Shown here in pieces: positions 1-8,391 of a stretch of DNA of 11,245 nt. The position numbers and the translations under genes were made by a program. The notes under the pieces are model-generated. The model searched no databases and was not told the DNA's origin. It was given only the letters and a program-made list of their open reading frames with translations. The stretch's first letter is position 1. Every line of letters begins with the position of its first letter. Source of the stretch: Bifidobacteriaceae bacterium (GTDB taxonomy: Bacteria; Actinomycetota; Actinomycetes; Actinomycetales; WQXJ01); NCBI GenBank assembly GCA_031278075.1, contig JAITLE010000135.1:1-11245 (forward strand), written 5' to 3'.

Positions 1-186
1 CCGGACCGAGTTTTGGCGACTTCTGTGCCAACCGGACCGAGTTGTGGCGACTTCTGTGACACCCGGCCCGATTTTTGGCGACTTTTGTGCCACCCGGCCC
101 GAGTTTTGGCGACTTCTGTGCCACCCGGCCCGAGTTTTGGCGACTTCTGAGCCACCCGGTCCGGATCCTGGCGGCTCTTGCGCCAC
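1..186. repeat. 31-bp tandem repeat array, six units
   Basis: Six head-to-tail units of exactly 31 bp begin at 1, 32, 63, 94, 125 and 156. The consensus begins CCGGCCCGAGTTTTGGCGAC and continues TTCTGTGCCAC. Units 1-5 differ from one another at only a few positions. Unit 6 (156-186) is clearly degenerate, as is usual at the edge of an array. Each unit carries a small dyad, TGGC-N9-GCCA. There are no spacers, so this is not a CRISPR array. The array starts at base 1, so its left limit is outside the window. Function is unknown; it could be an intergenic repeat family or a minisatellite. No coding sequence is supported here, since 31 is not a multiple of three and every frame reads through the repeats. 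Confidence 0.93.
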
Positions 187-268
187 GCGCTGGCACGTTA
201 CGCCAGGTCAGAGCCCCGCGGCCGAGCTGGCCCTGGTGCCAGGCCGGGCGCCGTCAGGCGCGCGCGCT

Positions 269-282
269 CCCGCCCGGGCGGG
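269..282 (-). terminator. possible terminator palindrome after the membrane-protein gene
   Basis: A perfect 14-bp palindrome, CCCGCCCGGGCGGG, lies directly after the stop codon of the minus-strand gene (stop at 286-284). As RNA it gives a five-pair GC stem with a CCGG loop. A second imperfect hairpin (GGCCCTGG/CCAGGCC, 229-245) follows further downstream. Neither has a U-tract, so termination is an inference; U-poor terminators are common in high-GC Actinomycetota. Confidence 0.3.
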
Positions 283-283
283 C

Positions 284-904
284 TCATGCTGGGCCTTGGC
301 CGGTCGGAATCGTCCGCGGGCGGGCGGCCACAACGACAATCCCGGCCAATTCGCGCAACTCGCGGCGCACGGCCATCAGCGCGATCCCGATCACCACGAG
401 CGCCGCGCCGAACACCATGACCAGCGCCGCCACGCCGAAGGCCGAGGCGCTGAGCAGCAGCGCCGTCCGCAGCAGCGCAGATGCGTTCATCGAGGTCCAC
501 AGGGCGGTCATCCTCGCGTCGACGGACTCGTCGCCAGCCCCCAGATAAACCCGCTCTTCGCGGACGCGGGCGATCTCGCCCGCGGTCAGGCCGGTGTACT
601 CCTCGAAGCCGTGTGCGGCCGGCAGCGCCACGGCCCGCGTCTCGCTGACCGCCGCCCCAGCCAGCGCGCTGATCGGACCCCGGACGTGGTACGGCCCCTC
701 GCTGCCCGCGGCGCCGGGCGACACGGCGGTCACAGACGCCTCACCAGCGATCGGGATGCGCTCCGCCTTCAGCCGCGCGGACACCGCCGTCCACACGACC
801 AGGCCCGCGACCAGGGACAACGCCCCCAAAATGATCAGAGTGGGCCCGAATACCCGAATCGGTCCGCTGCGCTCGCCCGCCGCCAAAGGAATCGCCGCTG
901 CCAT
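284..904 (-). CDS. small integral membrane protein, 'LigA-like' actinobacterial family (misnomer)
   Basis: This is a 206-aa membrane protein. Helix 1 spans about residues 19-42 (FGPTLIILGALSLVAGLVVW), followed by an exported or loop region of about 100 residues. A long hydrophobic stretch lies at about 145-179 (one long or two short helices, AFGVAALVMVFGAALVVIGI), with a short basic tail. The arrangement, the VxSxxLxxExI segment after helix 1 and the MNASxLLRT..AFGVAALVM block resemble an actinobacterial family that databases often label 'aromatic ring-opening dioxygenase LigA'. No dioxygenase metal ligands are visible, so I would not use that name. The frame is open for 22 residues upstream (to 970), but the ATG at 904 is preceded by an excellent GGAGG six bases away, so I start there. 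It stands alone between guaA and the tandem repeats. Its function is unknown. Confidence 0.8.
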   Translation of the reverse strand: MAAAIPLAAGERSGPIRVFGPTLIILGALSLVAGLVVWTAVSARLKAERIPIAGEASVTAVSPGAAGSEGPYHVRGPISALAGAAVSETRAVALPAAHGFEEYTGLTAGEIARVREERVYLGAGDESVDARMTALWTSMNASALLRTALLLSASAFGVAALVMVFGAALVVIGIALMAVRRELRELAGIVVVAARPRTIPTGQGPA

Positions 905-909
905 GTTCG

Positions 910-914
910 CCTCC
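910..914 (-). promoter_or_regulatory. ribosome binding site that sets the start at 904
   Basis: The minus strand reads GGAGG CGAAC ATG. This consensus Shine-Dalgarno site at ideal spacing decides in favour of the ATG at 904 over the in-frame ATG at 970. Confidence 0.75.
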
Positions 915-1006
915 GACACGCGAGGCGCTCCCGGCCCCGCCGAAGCGCCCCCACACGCCCCCAGAAGCACCCGCGACCAATCTTCGTCACGATCGGAGCT
1001 CCGTAG

Positions 1007-1012
1007 AGTCTA
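1007..1012 (-). promoter_or_regulatory. candidate -10 element (TAGACT) for the membrane-protein gene
   Basis: The minus strand carries GTTAGACTC between the guaA stop and the membrane-protein gene, about 100 bases before the start codon. TAGACT fits the actinobacterial -10 pattern TANNNT. No convincing -35 is seen 16-18 bases upstream. The same TAGACTC string occurs before the secreted-protein gene at 8185-8190. Confidence 0.25.
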
Positions 1013-1044
1013 ACCCGGCAACAGACCTTGGTCCCTTGCGGCGT

Positions 1045-2627
<1,583 letters not shown>

Positions 2628-2679
2628 GAAGGGTAGCGCTCCTCACAAAGTCGTTTACACAAGGGCCAATAGTCCTAGG

Positions 2680-2685
2680 TACACT
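2680..2685 (+). promoter_or_regulatory. candidate -10 element (TACACT) of the pta-ackA promoter
   Basis: TACACT fits TANNNT and lies in the 124-bp region between the divergent guaA and pta starts. A TTTACA at 2654-2659 resembles a -35 but the 20-base spacer is too long. Transcription would begin near 2692, just before the palindrome at 2697-2713. I found no clear promoter for guaA on the other strand. Confidence 0.35.
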
Positions 2686-2696
2686 GGTTGGGTAAG

Positions 2697-2713
2697 CGGT
2701 GTGCCGCACACCG
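2697..2713. promoter_or_regulatory. 17-bp palindrome, candidate operator in the pta leader
   Basis: CGGTGTGC-C-GCACACCG has perfect 8-bp arms around a single central base. It lies between the candidate -10 and the pta ribosome site, 38 bases before the start codon. This is the expected position for a repressor operator, and it could also fold as a leader hairpin. It does not match the CRP/GlxR consensus TGTGA-N6-TCACA. No regulator is encoded nearby. Confidence 0.45.
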
Positions 2714-2751
2714 TGCGAAGGCTCCCTTCACTGACGAAAGGTGTGGAACGC

Positions 2752-4809
2752 GTGGCACGTTCTGTCTATCTGGCATCCGCTGACCGGCACGCGGTCAAGT
2801 CTATTGTCGCCCTAGGGCTCGTCGAGGAACTCAAGCGGTGGTACGAGCGTGTCGGCGTGTTCCGTCCCGTGCTGCGGCACTCCGACGGATCGGACCACAT
2901 CTTGGACCTCCTGAAGACCCGGGACACCATCGAGGCCCCGCGCGAGGCGCGCGTCGGCGCCACCTACCAGCACTTCCACCAAGCCCCGAAGGCCGCGATG
3001 GAGCAGGTCATCACCCGTTTCGAGGAATTCAAAGCGATCTGCGACGCGGTGGTCATAGTCGGGACCGACCACACCGACGTGCCTGGTGGCGAGGAACTGG
3101 CGCTCAACGCCCGGATCGCGGCGAACCTCGGCTCGCCGGTGATCCTGGTGGTCTCGGGGGCCAGGTGGACCGCGCCGCAGGTGCTGACATCCGCGGAGCT
3201 GGCGCGCGGCGTCATCCAGCGGGAACACGCCAAAGTGATCGGCGTCGTGGCGAACCGCTGCGCGCCGGAGGACATCGCCCAAATCCGCGCGCAGTTGGGG
3301 CACCTAGACATGCCCACGGCGGCGATCCCCGACTCCAAGGCGGCGCTCGCCCCGACTCTGGGCGGCGTGATGGACGCGATCGGCGGCCGACTGATCAGCG
3401 GCGACCCGGCAGCGCTTGGACTCGAGGTGCTCGACTTGTCGATCGCCGCGCAGGAGGTGGAACACCTGCTGGCGCACCTGACCCCACGCTCGGCGGTGTT
3501 CTTCCGGGGCGACCGCGTGGGCGTGCTCCTGGCCCTGGCCGCCACCCAAGGCGACCCGAACTTCCCTGGACTCGCCGGCTTGATCCTGGGGGGAGGCTAC
3601 ATGCCGGACCCGGACGTCATGAACCTCGCCCGGTCCTTGGCCGGCGACCTGCCGATCATCGCCACCCACAAGGAGGCGTTCTCGGCCGCAGCGGCGTCCA
3701 CCCTGGTCAGGGGCCGGCTGGACCTCAGCTCACAGGACAAGGTCGAAGCCGCGCTGGCAGCCTTCGACGAGGGCATGGACGCCCACCACTTCGTGGAGGA
3801 GATGGAGGCGTTCGCCCCGAGTGTCGTCACACCGCTCGCCTTCCAGCGGTCCTTGGTCGAACGGGCCCGCCGCGACATCAAGAAGATCGTGCTTCCCGAG
3901 GGCTCCGACGACAGGGTGTTGCGCGCCGCCGCCCGGATCGGGGCGCTGGGCGCCGCCGAGGTGGTCATCCTGGGAGACGCCACCGCCATCGCGGAGCGCG
4001 CCGCCGAACTCGGGATCGATCTGAGCGCCGCCACAATCCAGGACCCCGCCGACCGGGTGCTGATCGAGCGTTTCGCCACAACCTATGCCGAATTGCGCGC
4101 CCACAAGGGGGTCACCAAGGAGCAGGCCCTGAAGAAGATCGCCGGCTCCGCGACCTATTTCGCCACCATGATGGTCCACGCGGGGCTCGCCGACGGCATG
4201 GTCTCCGGCGCCATCCACACCACAGCTGACACGATTCGGCCAGCGTTCGAGGTGATCAAGACCCGACCGGGCGCCGCGGTCGTCTCGTCTGTGTTCCTGA
4301 TGGCGATGGCGGACAGGGTGCTGGTCTTCGGGGACTGCGCGGTCAACCCGAACCCCACTCCGGCCCAGCTCGCCGGCATCGCGATCGACTCGGCCGCGAC
4401 CGCCGAGGCGTTCGGCGTGGTCCCGCGGGTCGCGTTGCTCTCCTACTCGACGGGCACGTCCGGCGCCGGGCCGGACGTGGACGCCGTGCGCGAGGCGGTT
4501 CAGATCGCCCACGCGGCCGCCCCCGACCTGCCACTCGACGGGCCCCTGCAGTACGATGCCGCCGTCGTCCCGTCGGTCGGCGCCGCCAAACTGCCAGGCT
4601 CACCGGTGGCGGGCCAAGCGACGGTCTTGATCTTCCCTGACCTCAACACCGGCAACGTGACCTACAAGGCGGTGCAACGCTCGGCTGGCGCGGTCGCCAT
4701 CGGACCGGTGCTACAAGGTTTGCGCAAGCCCGTCAACGACTTGTCGCGCGGGGCGCTGGTCGAAGACATCGTCAACACCATCATCATCACCGCGTGCCAA
4801 GCGCAGTAA
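2752..4809 (+). CDS. pta: phosphate acetyltransferase (long, three-domain form)
   Basis: Pta interconverts acetyl-CoA plus phosphate with acetyl-phosphate plus CoA in the cytosol. The 685-aa protein has the long bacterial architecture. An N-terminal BioD/CobB-like P-loop-derived domain spans about 1-210, a DRTGG domain about 215-325, and the catalytic PTA_PTB domain about 365-680. The catalytic domain carries KKIVLPEGSDDRVLRAA (377-393), GSATYFATMMVHAGLADGMV, FGDCAVNPNPTP (526-537), SYSTGTSGAGPD (564-575) and the C-terminal LRKPVNDLSRGA. The N-terminal Walker A site is degenerate (ASADRHAVKS, lacking GxxxxGK), as I recall for other actinobacterial Pta proteins, so this domain is probably regulatory. 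I start at GTG 2752 (VARSVYLAS), which matches the family N-terminus, with GAAAGG about 10 bases upstream; GTG 2743 is an alternative. It is followed nine bases later by ackA, forming one operon. Confidence 0.95.
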   Translation: MARSVYLASADRHAVKSIVALGLVEELKRWYERVGVFRPVLRHSDGSDHILDLLKTRDTIEAPREARVGATYQHFHQAPKAAMEQVITRFEEFKAICDAVVIVGTDHTDVPGGEELALNARIAANLGSPVILVVSGARWTAPQVLTSAELARGVIQREHAKVIGVVANRCAPEDIAQIRAQLGHLDMPTAAIPDSKAALAPTLGGVMDAIGGRLISGDPAALGLEVLDLSIAAQEVEHLLAHLTPRSAVFFRGDRVGVLLALAATQGDPNFPGLAGLILGGGYMPDPDVMNLARSLAGDLPIIATHKEAFSAAAASTLVRGRLDLSSQDKVEAALAAFDEGMDAHHFVEEMEAFAPSVVTPLAFQRSLVERARRDIKKIVLPEGSDDRVLRAAARIGALGAAEVVILGDATAIAERAAELGIDLSAATIQDPADRVLIERFATTYAELRAHKGVTKEQALKKIAGSATYFATMMVHAGLADGMVSGAIHTTADTIRPAFEVIKTRPGAAVVSSVFLMAMADRVLVFGDCAVNPNPTPAQLAGIAIDSAATAEAFGVVPRVALLSYSTGTSGAGPDVDAVREAVQIAHAAAPDLPLDGPLQYDAAVVPSVGAAKLPGSPVAGQATVLIFPDLNTGNVTYKAVQRSAGAVAIGPVLQGLRKPVNDLSRGALVEDIVNTIIITACQAQ

Positions 4810-4818
4810 GGGGAATCA

Positions 4819-6027
4819 GTGAGCGAGACAGTCTTGGTGATCAACGCGGGGTCGTCGTCGATCAAGTACCAACTGGTGGACGTCGACACGCGCGAGGCGC
4901 TGGCGAGCGGGATAGTCGAACGGATCGGGGAGGCGATCTCACCGCTGACGCATCGGGTGGGCGGCGCCAAGCACACCGTCGAGGCGCCGGTGCCGGACCA
5001 CACCACGGGGCTGCGCGGAGTGCTACGACTGTTCGAGAACCATGGTCCTGACCTGGCGCGCGTTGGCTTGGTGGGTGTGGGGCACCGGGTGGTCCAGGGC
5101 GCGGACGAGTTCTCCCAGGCGACCCTGATCACGCCTCAAGTGCTAGCCAAGATCGTGGAGCTGGCGCCGTTGGCGCCACTGCACAACCCGGCGAACATCC
5201 AGGGGATCGAAGCGGCGCGCGCCGCGTTCCCCGCGCTGCCGCAGGTGGCGGTGTTCGACACGGCGTTCCACGCCACACTGCCGCCCGAGGCGTACACCTA
5301 CGCGATCGATCCGGTGCTGGCCAAGGAATTCCGCATCCGGCGGTACGGCTTCCATGGCACGTCGCACCAGTACGTGTCCCGCGAGACCGCGCGGGCGATG
5401 GGCCGGCTTTCGCAGGACGTGAACATCATCACGGTGCACATCGGATCCGGCTGCTCCATGGCAGCGGTCCGCGGGGGGCGGTCGGTGGAGACGTCCATGG
5501 GGCTGACTCCGCTGGAGGGGTTGGTCATGGGCTCACGCTGCGGGGACATCGACCCTGCGATCGTGTTCCACCTGGTGCGTGAGGCGGGCCTCACGGTTGA
5601 CGCGGTCGACACGTTGTTCAACAAACGGTCCGGCCTGCTCGGGATGTGCGGGTCCTTGGACCTGCGGGACATCCATCAAGCGATCGCCGCGGGCGACCCC
5701 GCGGCACAGCTGGCGTTCGACGTGTTCACCCACCGGCTGCGGGGGTACATCGGCGCGTATTGCGCCCAACTGGGGCGGGTCGACGCGATCGCGTTCACCG
5801 CCGGGATTGGCGAGAACGACCCTGCTGCCAGGGCCGCGGCCGTGCGCGGCCTGGAAGCCTTCGGGATCGAGTTGGATCCCGACCGGAACGCCGCGGCGCG
5901 GGGCCAGGCGCTGATCTCGTCAGATCGGTCCCGGACCCAAATCTGGGTCACGCCCACCGATGAGGAGTATGAGATCGCCCACCAAGCGGCCGACCTGATC
6001 CACTCCCTGGCCCCGCAGCCCGCCTAG
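4819..6027 (+). CDS. ackA: acetate kinase
   Basis: AckA transfers phosphate between acetyl-phosphate and ADP to form acetate and ATP, completing the pathway begun by Pta. At 402 aa it is normal length for this ASKHA-fold enzyme. Visible motifs are VINAGSSSIKYQL with N9, GHRVVQGA with R90, PLAPLHNPANI with H122, VFDTAFH with D147, RRYGFHGTSH with H179, MGSRCGDIDP with R240, FTAGIGEN (326-333) and the late TPTDEEY with E383. These match the active-site residues known from the Methanosarcina enzyme. One change stands out: the phosphate-binding HLGNG motif reads HIGSG (207-211), replacing the usual Asn by Ser. Start is GTG 4819, with AAGGGG five bases before it and a nine-base gap from pta, so the two are co-transcribed. 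It ends 15 bases from a convergent gene with no clear terminator between. Confidence 0.96.
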   Translation: MSETVLVINAGSSSIKYQLVDVDTREALASGIVERIGEAISPLTHRVGGAKHTVEAPVPDHTTGLRGVLRLFENHGPDLARVGLVGVGHRVVQGADEFSQATLITPQVLAKIVELAPLAPLHNPANIQGIEAARAAFPALPQVAVFDTAFHATLPPEAYTYAIDPVLAKEFRIRRYGFHGTSHQYVSRETARAMGRLSQDVNIITVHIGSGCSMAAVRGGRSVETSMGLTPLEGLVMGSRCGDIDPAIVFHLVREAGLTVDAVDTLFNKRSGLLGMCGSLDLRDIHQAIAAGDPAAQLAFDVFTHRLRGYIGAYCAQLGRVDAIAFTAGIGENDPAARAAAVRGLEAFGIELDPDRNAAARGQALISSDRSRTQIWVTPTDEEYEIAHQAADLIHSLAPQPA

Positions 6028-6042
6028 CCGTCGCCGCCCCGG

Positions 6043-8112
6043 TCAGCTCACCGTGTCCCAGGGGCCGCACAGGTCCCCGGTCCACTTCGCCATCTTCACA
6101 TCAGAGCCCTGCTGCAGCGACAGGCTCATGCCCGCCAGGTAGAAGTAGCCGTTCCCGAGCGACTCCATGCCGAAGCTCAACGAGAACCAGCCCCGCACAC
6201 CGCTCAACAAGTGCTTCCTGCCCAACGGCGCGAGCGACAGCACCTGCCCCTTCTCGTTGGCGACGCCATGGAGCGCCTTGTAGGTCGGCGGCGCGGAGGC
6301 CTGGATGGCGAACAACGTGTAAAGCGGGTAAGCGAGGAACTTGATCGTGGGATAGGTCGTGATCAGCCACAGATCCAACGACTGGTCATAAGTCAGGTTC
6401 TGGGCGCCAAAGACCTGGTTGCCGGTCAAGACGAAGTACTTCCCGTCGTGTCCCTGCGGCCCGTTGTCATGGAACTGGCCCTCTATGACTGGTTCCTCAT
6501 AGGCGGCCCAGTCGGTGATGTCGTATTGCAGCAGGATTTGATAGTCGTTGTCCACGCGCAGAGGGTGCGAGAAGATGCTATAAGCGACTGTGAGGTACTG
6601 CTTGCCGCTGTTGGAGCCGAACTTCGGCCCGAAGGCGATGCCGTCCACGCCGGCGGCGCCGTACCGGCCGTCCGGCGAGAACGCGAACACCGAGTCAATC
6701 GTGCCGTTCCCGTTCCGGTCGACCCGGTAGTCCTTCGCCACCTCGTGGAGGAAGACAGCCGTCATGATGCCGCCGGTCTGCGCGCTCATCTTCATGCTGT
6801 CGATCTTGTCGACGTCAATGATGGCGACGTAGAACGCCCCTTCGTATTTCTGGGTCGACCCGCCGACCGTCTTGGTGTAGTCGTCCCAATAGAACAGCGA
6901 CCCGTAGACGCGGCCGTCTTCAGGGTTGTAGGCGAGATCGCCCAGGTGCCCGTGGAAGTCTTCCATGGTGCCGAGGACGTTGCCGGCCAGATCAGCCTTC
7001 ACGAAATACTTGCTGTAGGCGTAGTAGACGTAGCCCTTGTCGGTGTCCACCGTGAACCCTTGGACATGTTCCGGCAGACCCTGGTTGAAGCCGTACTGCA
7101 CGCCCGACCGGTCCTCCATCCGGACCGGCAAGCCGTTGAGGGTCTTCACCCCCACCAGAGTCTTGGCGCTCGCCTCGGGGCCGACCGCGCCGTCGCCGTT
7201 GACCGCCCGGACATAAACCACCTGCTGCTGGCTCGTCGAATAGGTCGAGAACGTGTGCGAAGTCCCGGTGACGGGAATCCACGAGAGCTGACTGGTCGAC
7301 GATTCACCGCGGATCGCCACCTGATAACCCGTGATGGTCGCGTTGTCGCCGCTGTAGAGCACACCGGCTGTGGCCGGCGGATCCCAGGTCACGGTGGGGG
7401 GGCCGGAAGTGTTCGTGGAACGGACGTTGAGCGGCGCGCTGGGCGGCGCCATCGGCGGCAGCTCGGTGATGACCACGTTGTCGATCTCGGCCACAGAATA
7501 GGTCTGAGCGAAGCCGAACGAATACCCGTCTCGGCTCAAGTTGTTGGCCTCGAGGACCAGCTTCCCATCGAGTCTCACCTTGAGGCTGGAGCCACGGACT
7601 TCCATCGCGATCTTGTGCCAAGTGCCCGTGCCGACGGCGAAGGGAGCGGACTTGGTCGGCGCGCTGTTGTATATCAAGCCGTACTTGGACTTCTGCGCGA
7701 GCTCGACTCCGTTGCTCGCTTGCGTGCCAGACCGAATCACCACCAAGCTGCCCCGGTTGGAGGACGCGTTCCAGTCCACCCCGAAGCCGAGCCAGCGGCT
7801 CGACGCGGCCGAGACGAACCTGAAATCGGCCTCGTAGTTGTAGCTGTCCGGCGCCTTGGAGCCGAATCCGAGCCGGTTCCAGGTCAGGACTCCGGTGGTG
7901 TTCCCTTTCAGGACGCCGTTTTGAACGGACCAGCTCCCCGAGCCGGAGGAGGTCCAGCCGGACGGGACACCTCCGTCAAAGGTCTGACTGACGATCGCGG
8001 TCGGCCCATCGCCTAGGGCGGCGGTGGCCGGCAGCAGCAAACCGGCGAACCCGACCGCGGCCACTAAAGCCGTGGAGACCAGGCGACCTGAGAACCGAAT
8101 TGACAACGACAT
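6043..8112 (-). CDS. secreted multidomain protein: lectin-like sandwich, FnIII, large C-terminal domain of unknown function
   Basis: This is a 689-aa exported protein. Residues 1-34 are a signal peptide (basic n-region, hydrophobic LVSTALVAAVGFAGLLL, ATA-type cleavage region). Residues about 41-217 look like a concanavalin-like/LamG or DUF1080-type beta-sandwich (FDGGVPSGW, WSVQNGVLKG, TWHKIAMEVRGSSLKVRLDG, AEIDNVVIT). Residues about 223-322 are a fibronectin type III domain (PSAPLNVRST..TVTWDPP..ITGYQVAIRG..YVRAVNGDG). The last 365 residues have repeated short beta-rich blocks (GFTVDTDKGYVYYAYS, GHLGDLAYNPEDGRVYGSL, YVAIIDVDKID), suggesting a beta-propeller, plus an EF-hand-like loop DRNGNGTID (465-473). 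I recall hypothetical proteins with similar blocks but no known function. No sortase motif or C-terminal anchor is present, so it is probably released. AGAGGA lies six bases before ATG 8112. Sampled GC is about 53-58%, well below the flanking genes, which may indicate transfer. It may bind or process extracellular polysaccharide, but no catalytic residues can be named. Confidence 0.85.
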   Translation of the reverse strand: MSLSIRFSGRLVSTALVAAVGFAGLLLPATAALGDGPTAIVSQTFDGGVPSGWTSSGSGSWSVQNGVLKGNTTGVLTWNRLGFGSKAPDSYNYEADFRFVSAASSRWLGFGVDWNASSNRGSLVVIRSGTQASNGVELAQKSKYGLIYNSAPTKSAPFAVGTGTWHKIAMEVRGSSLKVRLDGKLVLEANNLSRDGYSFGFAQTYSVAEIDNVVITELPPMAPPSAPLNVRSTNTSGPPTVTWDPPATAGVLYSGDNATITGYQVAIRGESSTSQLSWIPVTGTSHTFSTYSTSQQQVVYVRAVNGDGAVGPEASAKTLVGVKTLNGLPVRMEDRSGVQYGFNQGLPEHVQGFTVDTDKGYVYYAYSKYFVKADLAGNVLGTMEDFHGHLGDLAYNPEDGRVYGSLFYWDDYTKTVGGSTQKYEGAFYVAIIDVDKIDSMKMSAQTGGIMTAVFLHEVAKDYRVDRNGNGTIDSVFAFSPDGRYGAAGVDGIAFGPKFGSNSGKQYLTVAYSIFSHPLRVDNDYQILLQYDITDWAAYEEPVIEGQFHDNGPQGHDGKYFVLTGNQVFGAQNLTYDQSLDLWLITTYPTIKFLAYPLYTLFAIQASAPPTYKALHGVANEKGQVLSLAPLGRKHLLSGVRGWFSLSFGMESLGNGYFYLAGMSLSLQQGSDVKMAKWTGDLCGPWDTVS

Positions 8113-8184
8113 GTGAAATCCTCTCGATATCCGGGGGGCGAGAAGCCGCGGCGTCGCCGCCGCGCCCGCGATACGGGCGACGGG

Positions 8185-8190
8185 AGTCTA
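8185..8190 (-). promoter_or_regulatory. candidate -10 element (TAGACT) of the secreted-protein gene
   Basis: The minus strand carries GATAGACTC about 73 bases before the ATG at 8112. TAGACT fits TANNNT, but a convincing -35 is missing (GTCGCC at 18 bases is the nearest). A six-pair hairpin, CGCCCG-CGATA-CGGGCG (8163-8179), would sit at the start of the leader. Confidence 0.27.
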
Positions 8191-8293
8191 TCAGCCAGCG
8201 CGCAGTTGGGCGACGGTTAAAATGACGCGCGGCGCGCGGGTCTTCGGGTCGGCGCTCGTCGCGACCGGACCGTGCGGCGCCGCCGACGCGAAT

Positions 8294-8319
8294 CGGGGGC
8301 CCGGAATCCCGAGCCCCCG
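8294..8319 (-). terminator. probable terminator of the sigma / membrane-protein operon
   Basis: The stem CGGGGGC (8294-8300) pairs with GCCCCCG (8313-8319), continued after one mismatch by CGG/CCG around an AATC loop. It begins 73 bases after the stop of the minus-strand membrane-protein gene. It is a very stable GC hairpin but has no U-run (GATTCGCG follows), so activity is inferred. It separates that operon from the secreted-protein gene. Confidence 0.5.
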
Positions 8320-8391
8320 TTCCCCAGCCGAATTCGACCGAAGCAGCCGCCTCTCTCCCGCGGGCCGATGCCGTCCGGCTCGCCTCGCGCC

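Noticed and set aside
1..186. CRISPR array with 31-bp repeats
   Set aside because: Units are directly adjacent with no spacers, and no cas gene is present in the window.
905..970. N-terminal extension MLLGACGG of the membrane protein, resembling a lipobox
   Set aside because: The strong GGAGG before the ATG at 904 marks the real start; the LGAC string is too near the first residue to follow a signal peptide.
44..1006. Long open frame on plus starting in the tandem repeats
   Set aside because: It reads through the 31-bp array and then antisense to the membrane-protein gene, with Arg/Gln/His-rich low-complexity sequence and no ribosome site.
2776..2802. Degenerate Walker A in Pta (ASADRHAVKS) as a novel loss
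   Set aside because: As I recall, the N-terminal P-loop of Pta is also degenerate in other Actinomycetota such as Streptomyces, and the catalytic domain is separate and intact.
2838..4229. 463-residue open frame inside pta in another frame
   Set aside because: It is Arg/Gly/Pro-rich shadow sequence, and the pta frame carries all the family motifs.
6211..8016. 601-residue open frame antisense to the secreted-protein gene
   Set aside because: It is a high-GC antisense shadow; the minus strand has a signal peptide, recognisable domains and a ribosome site.
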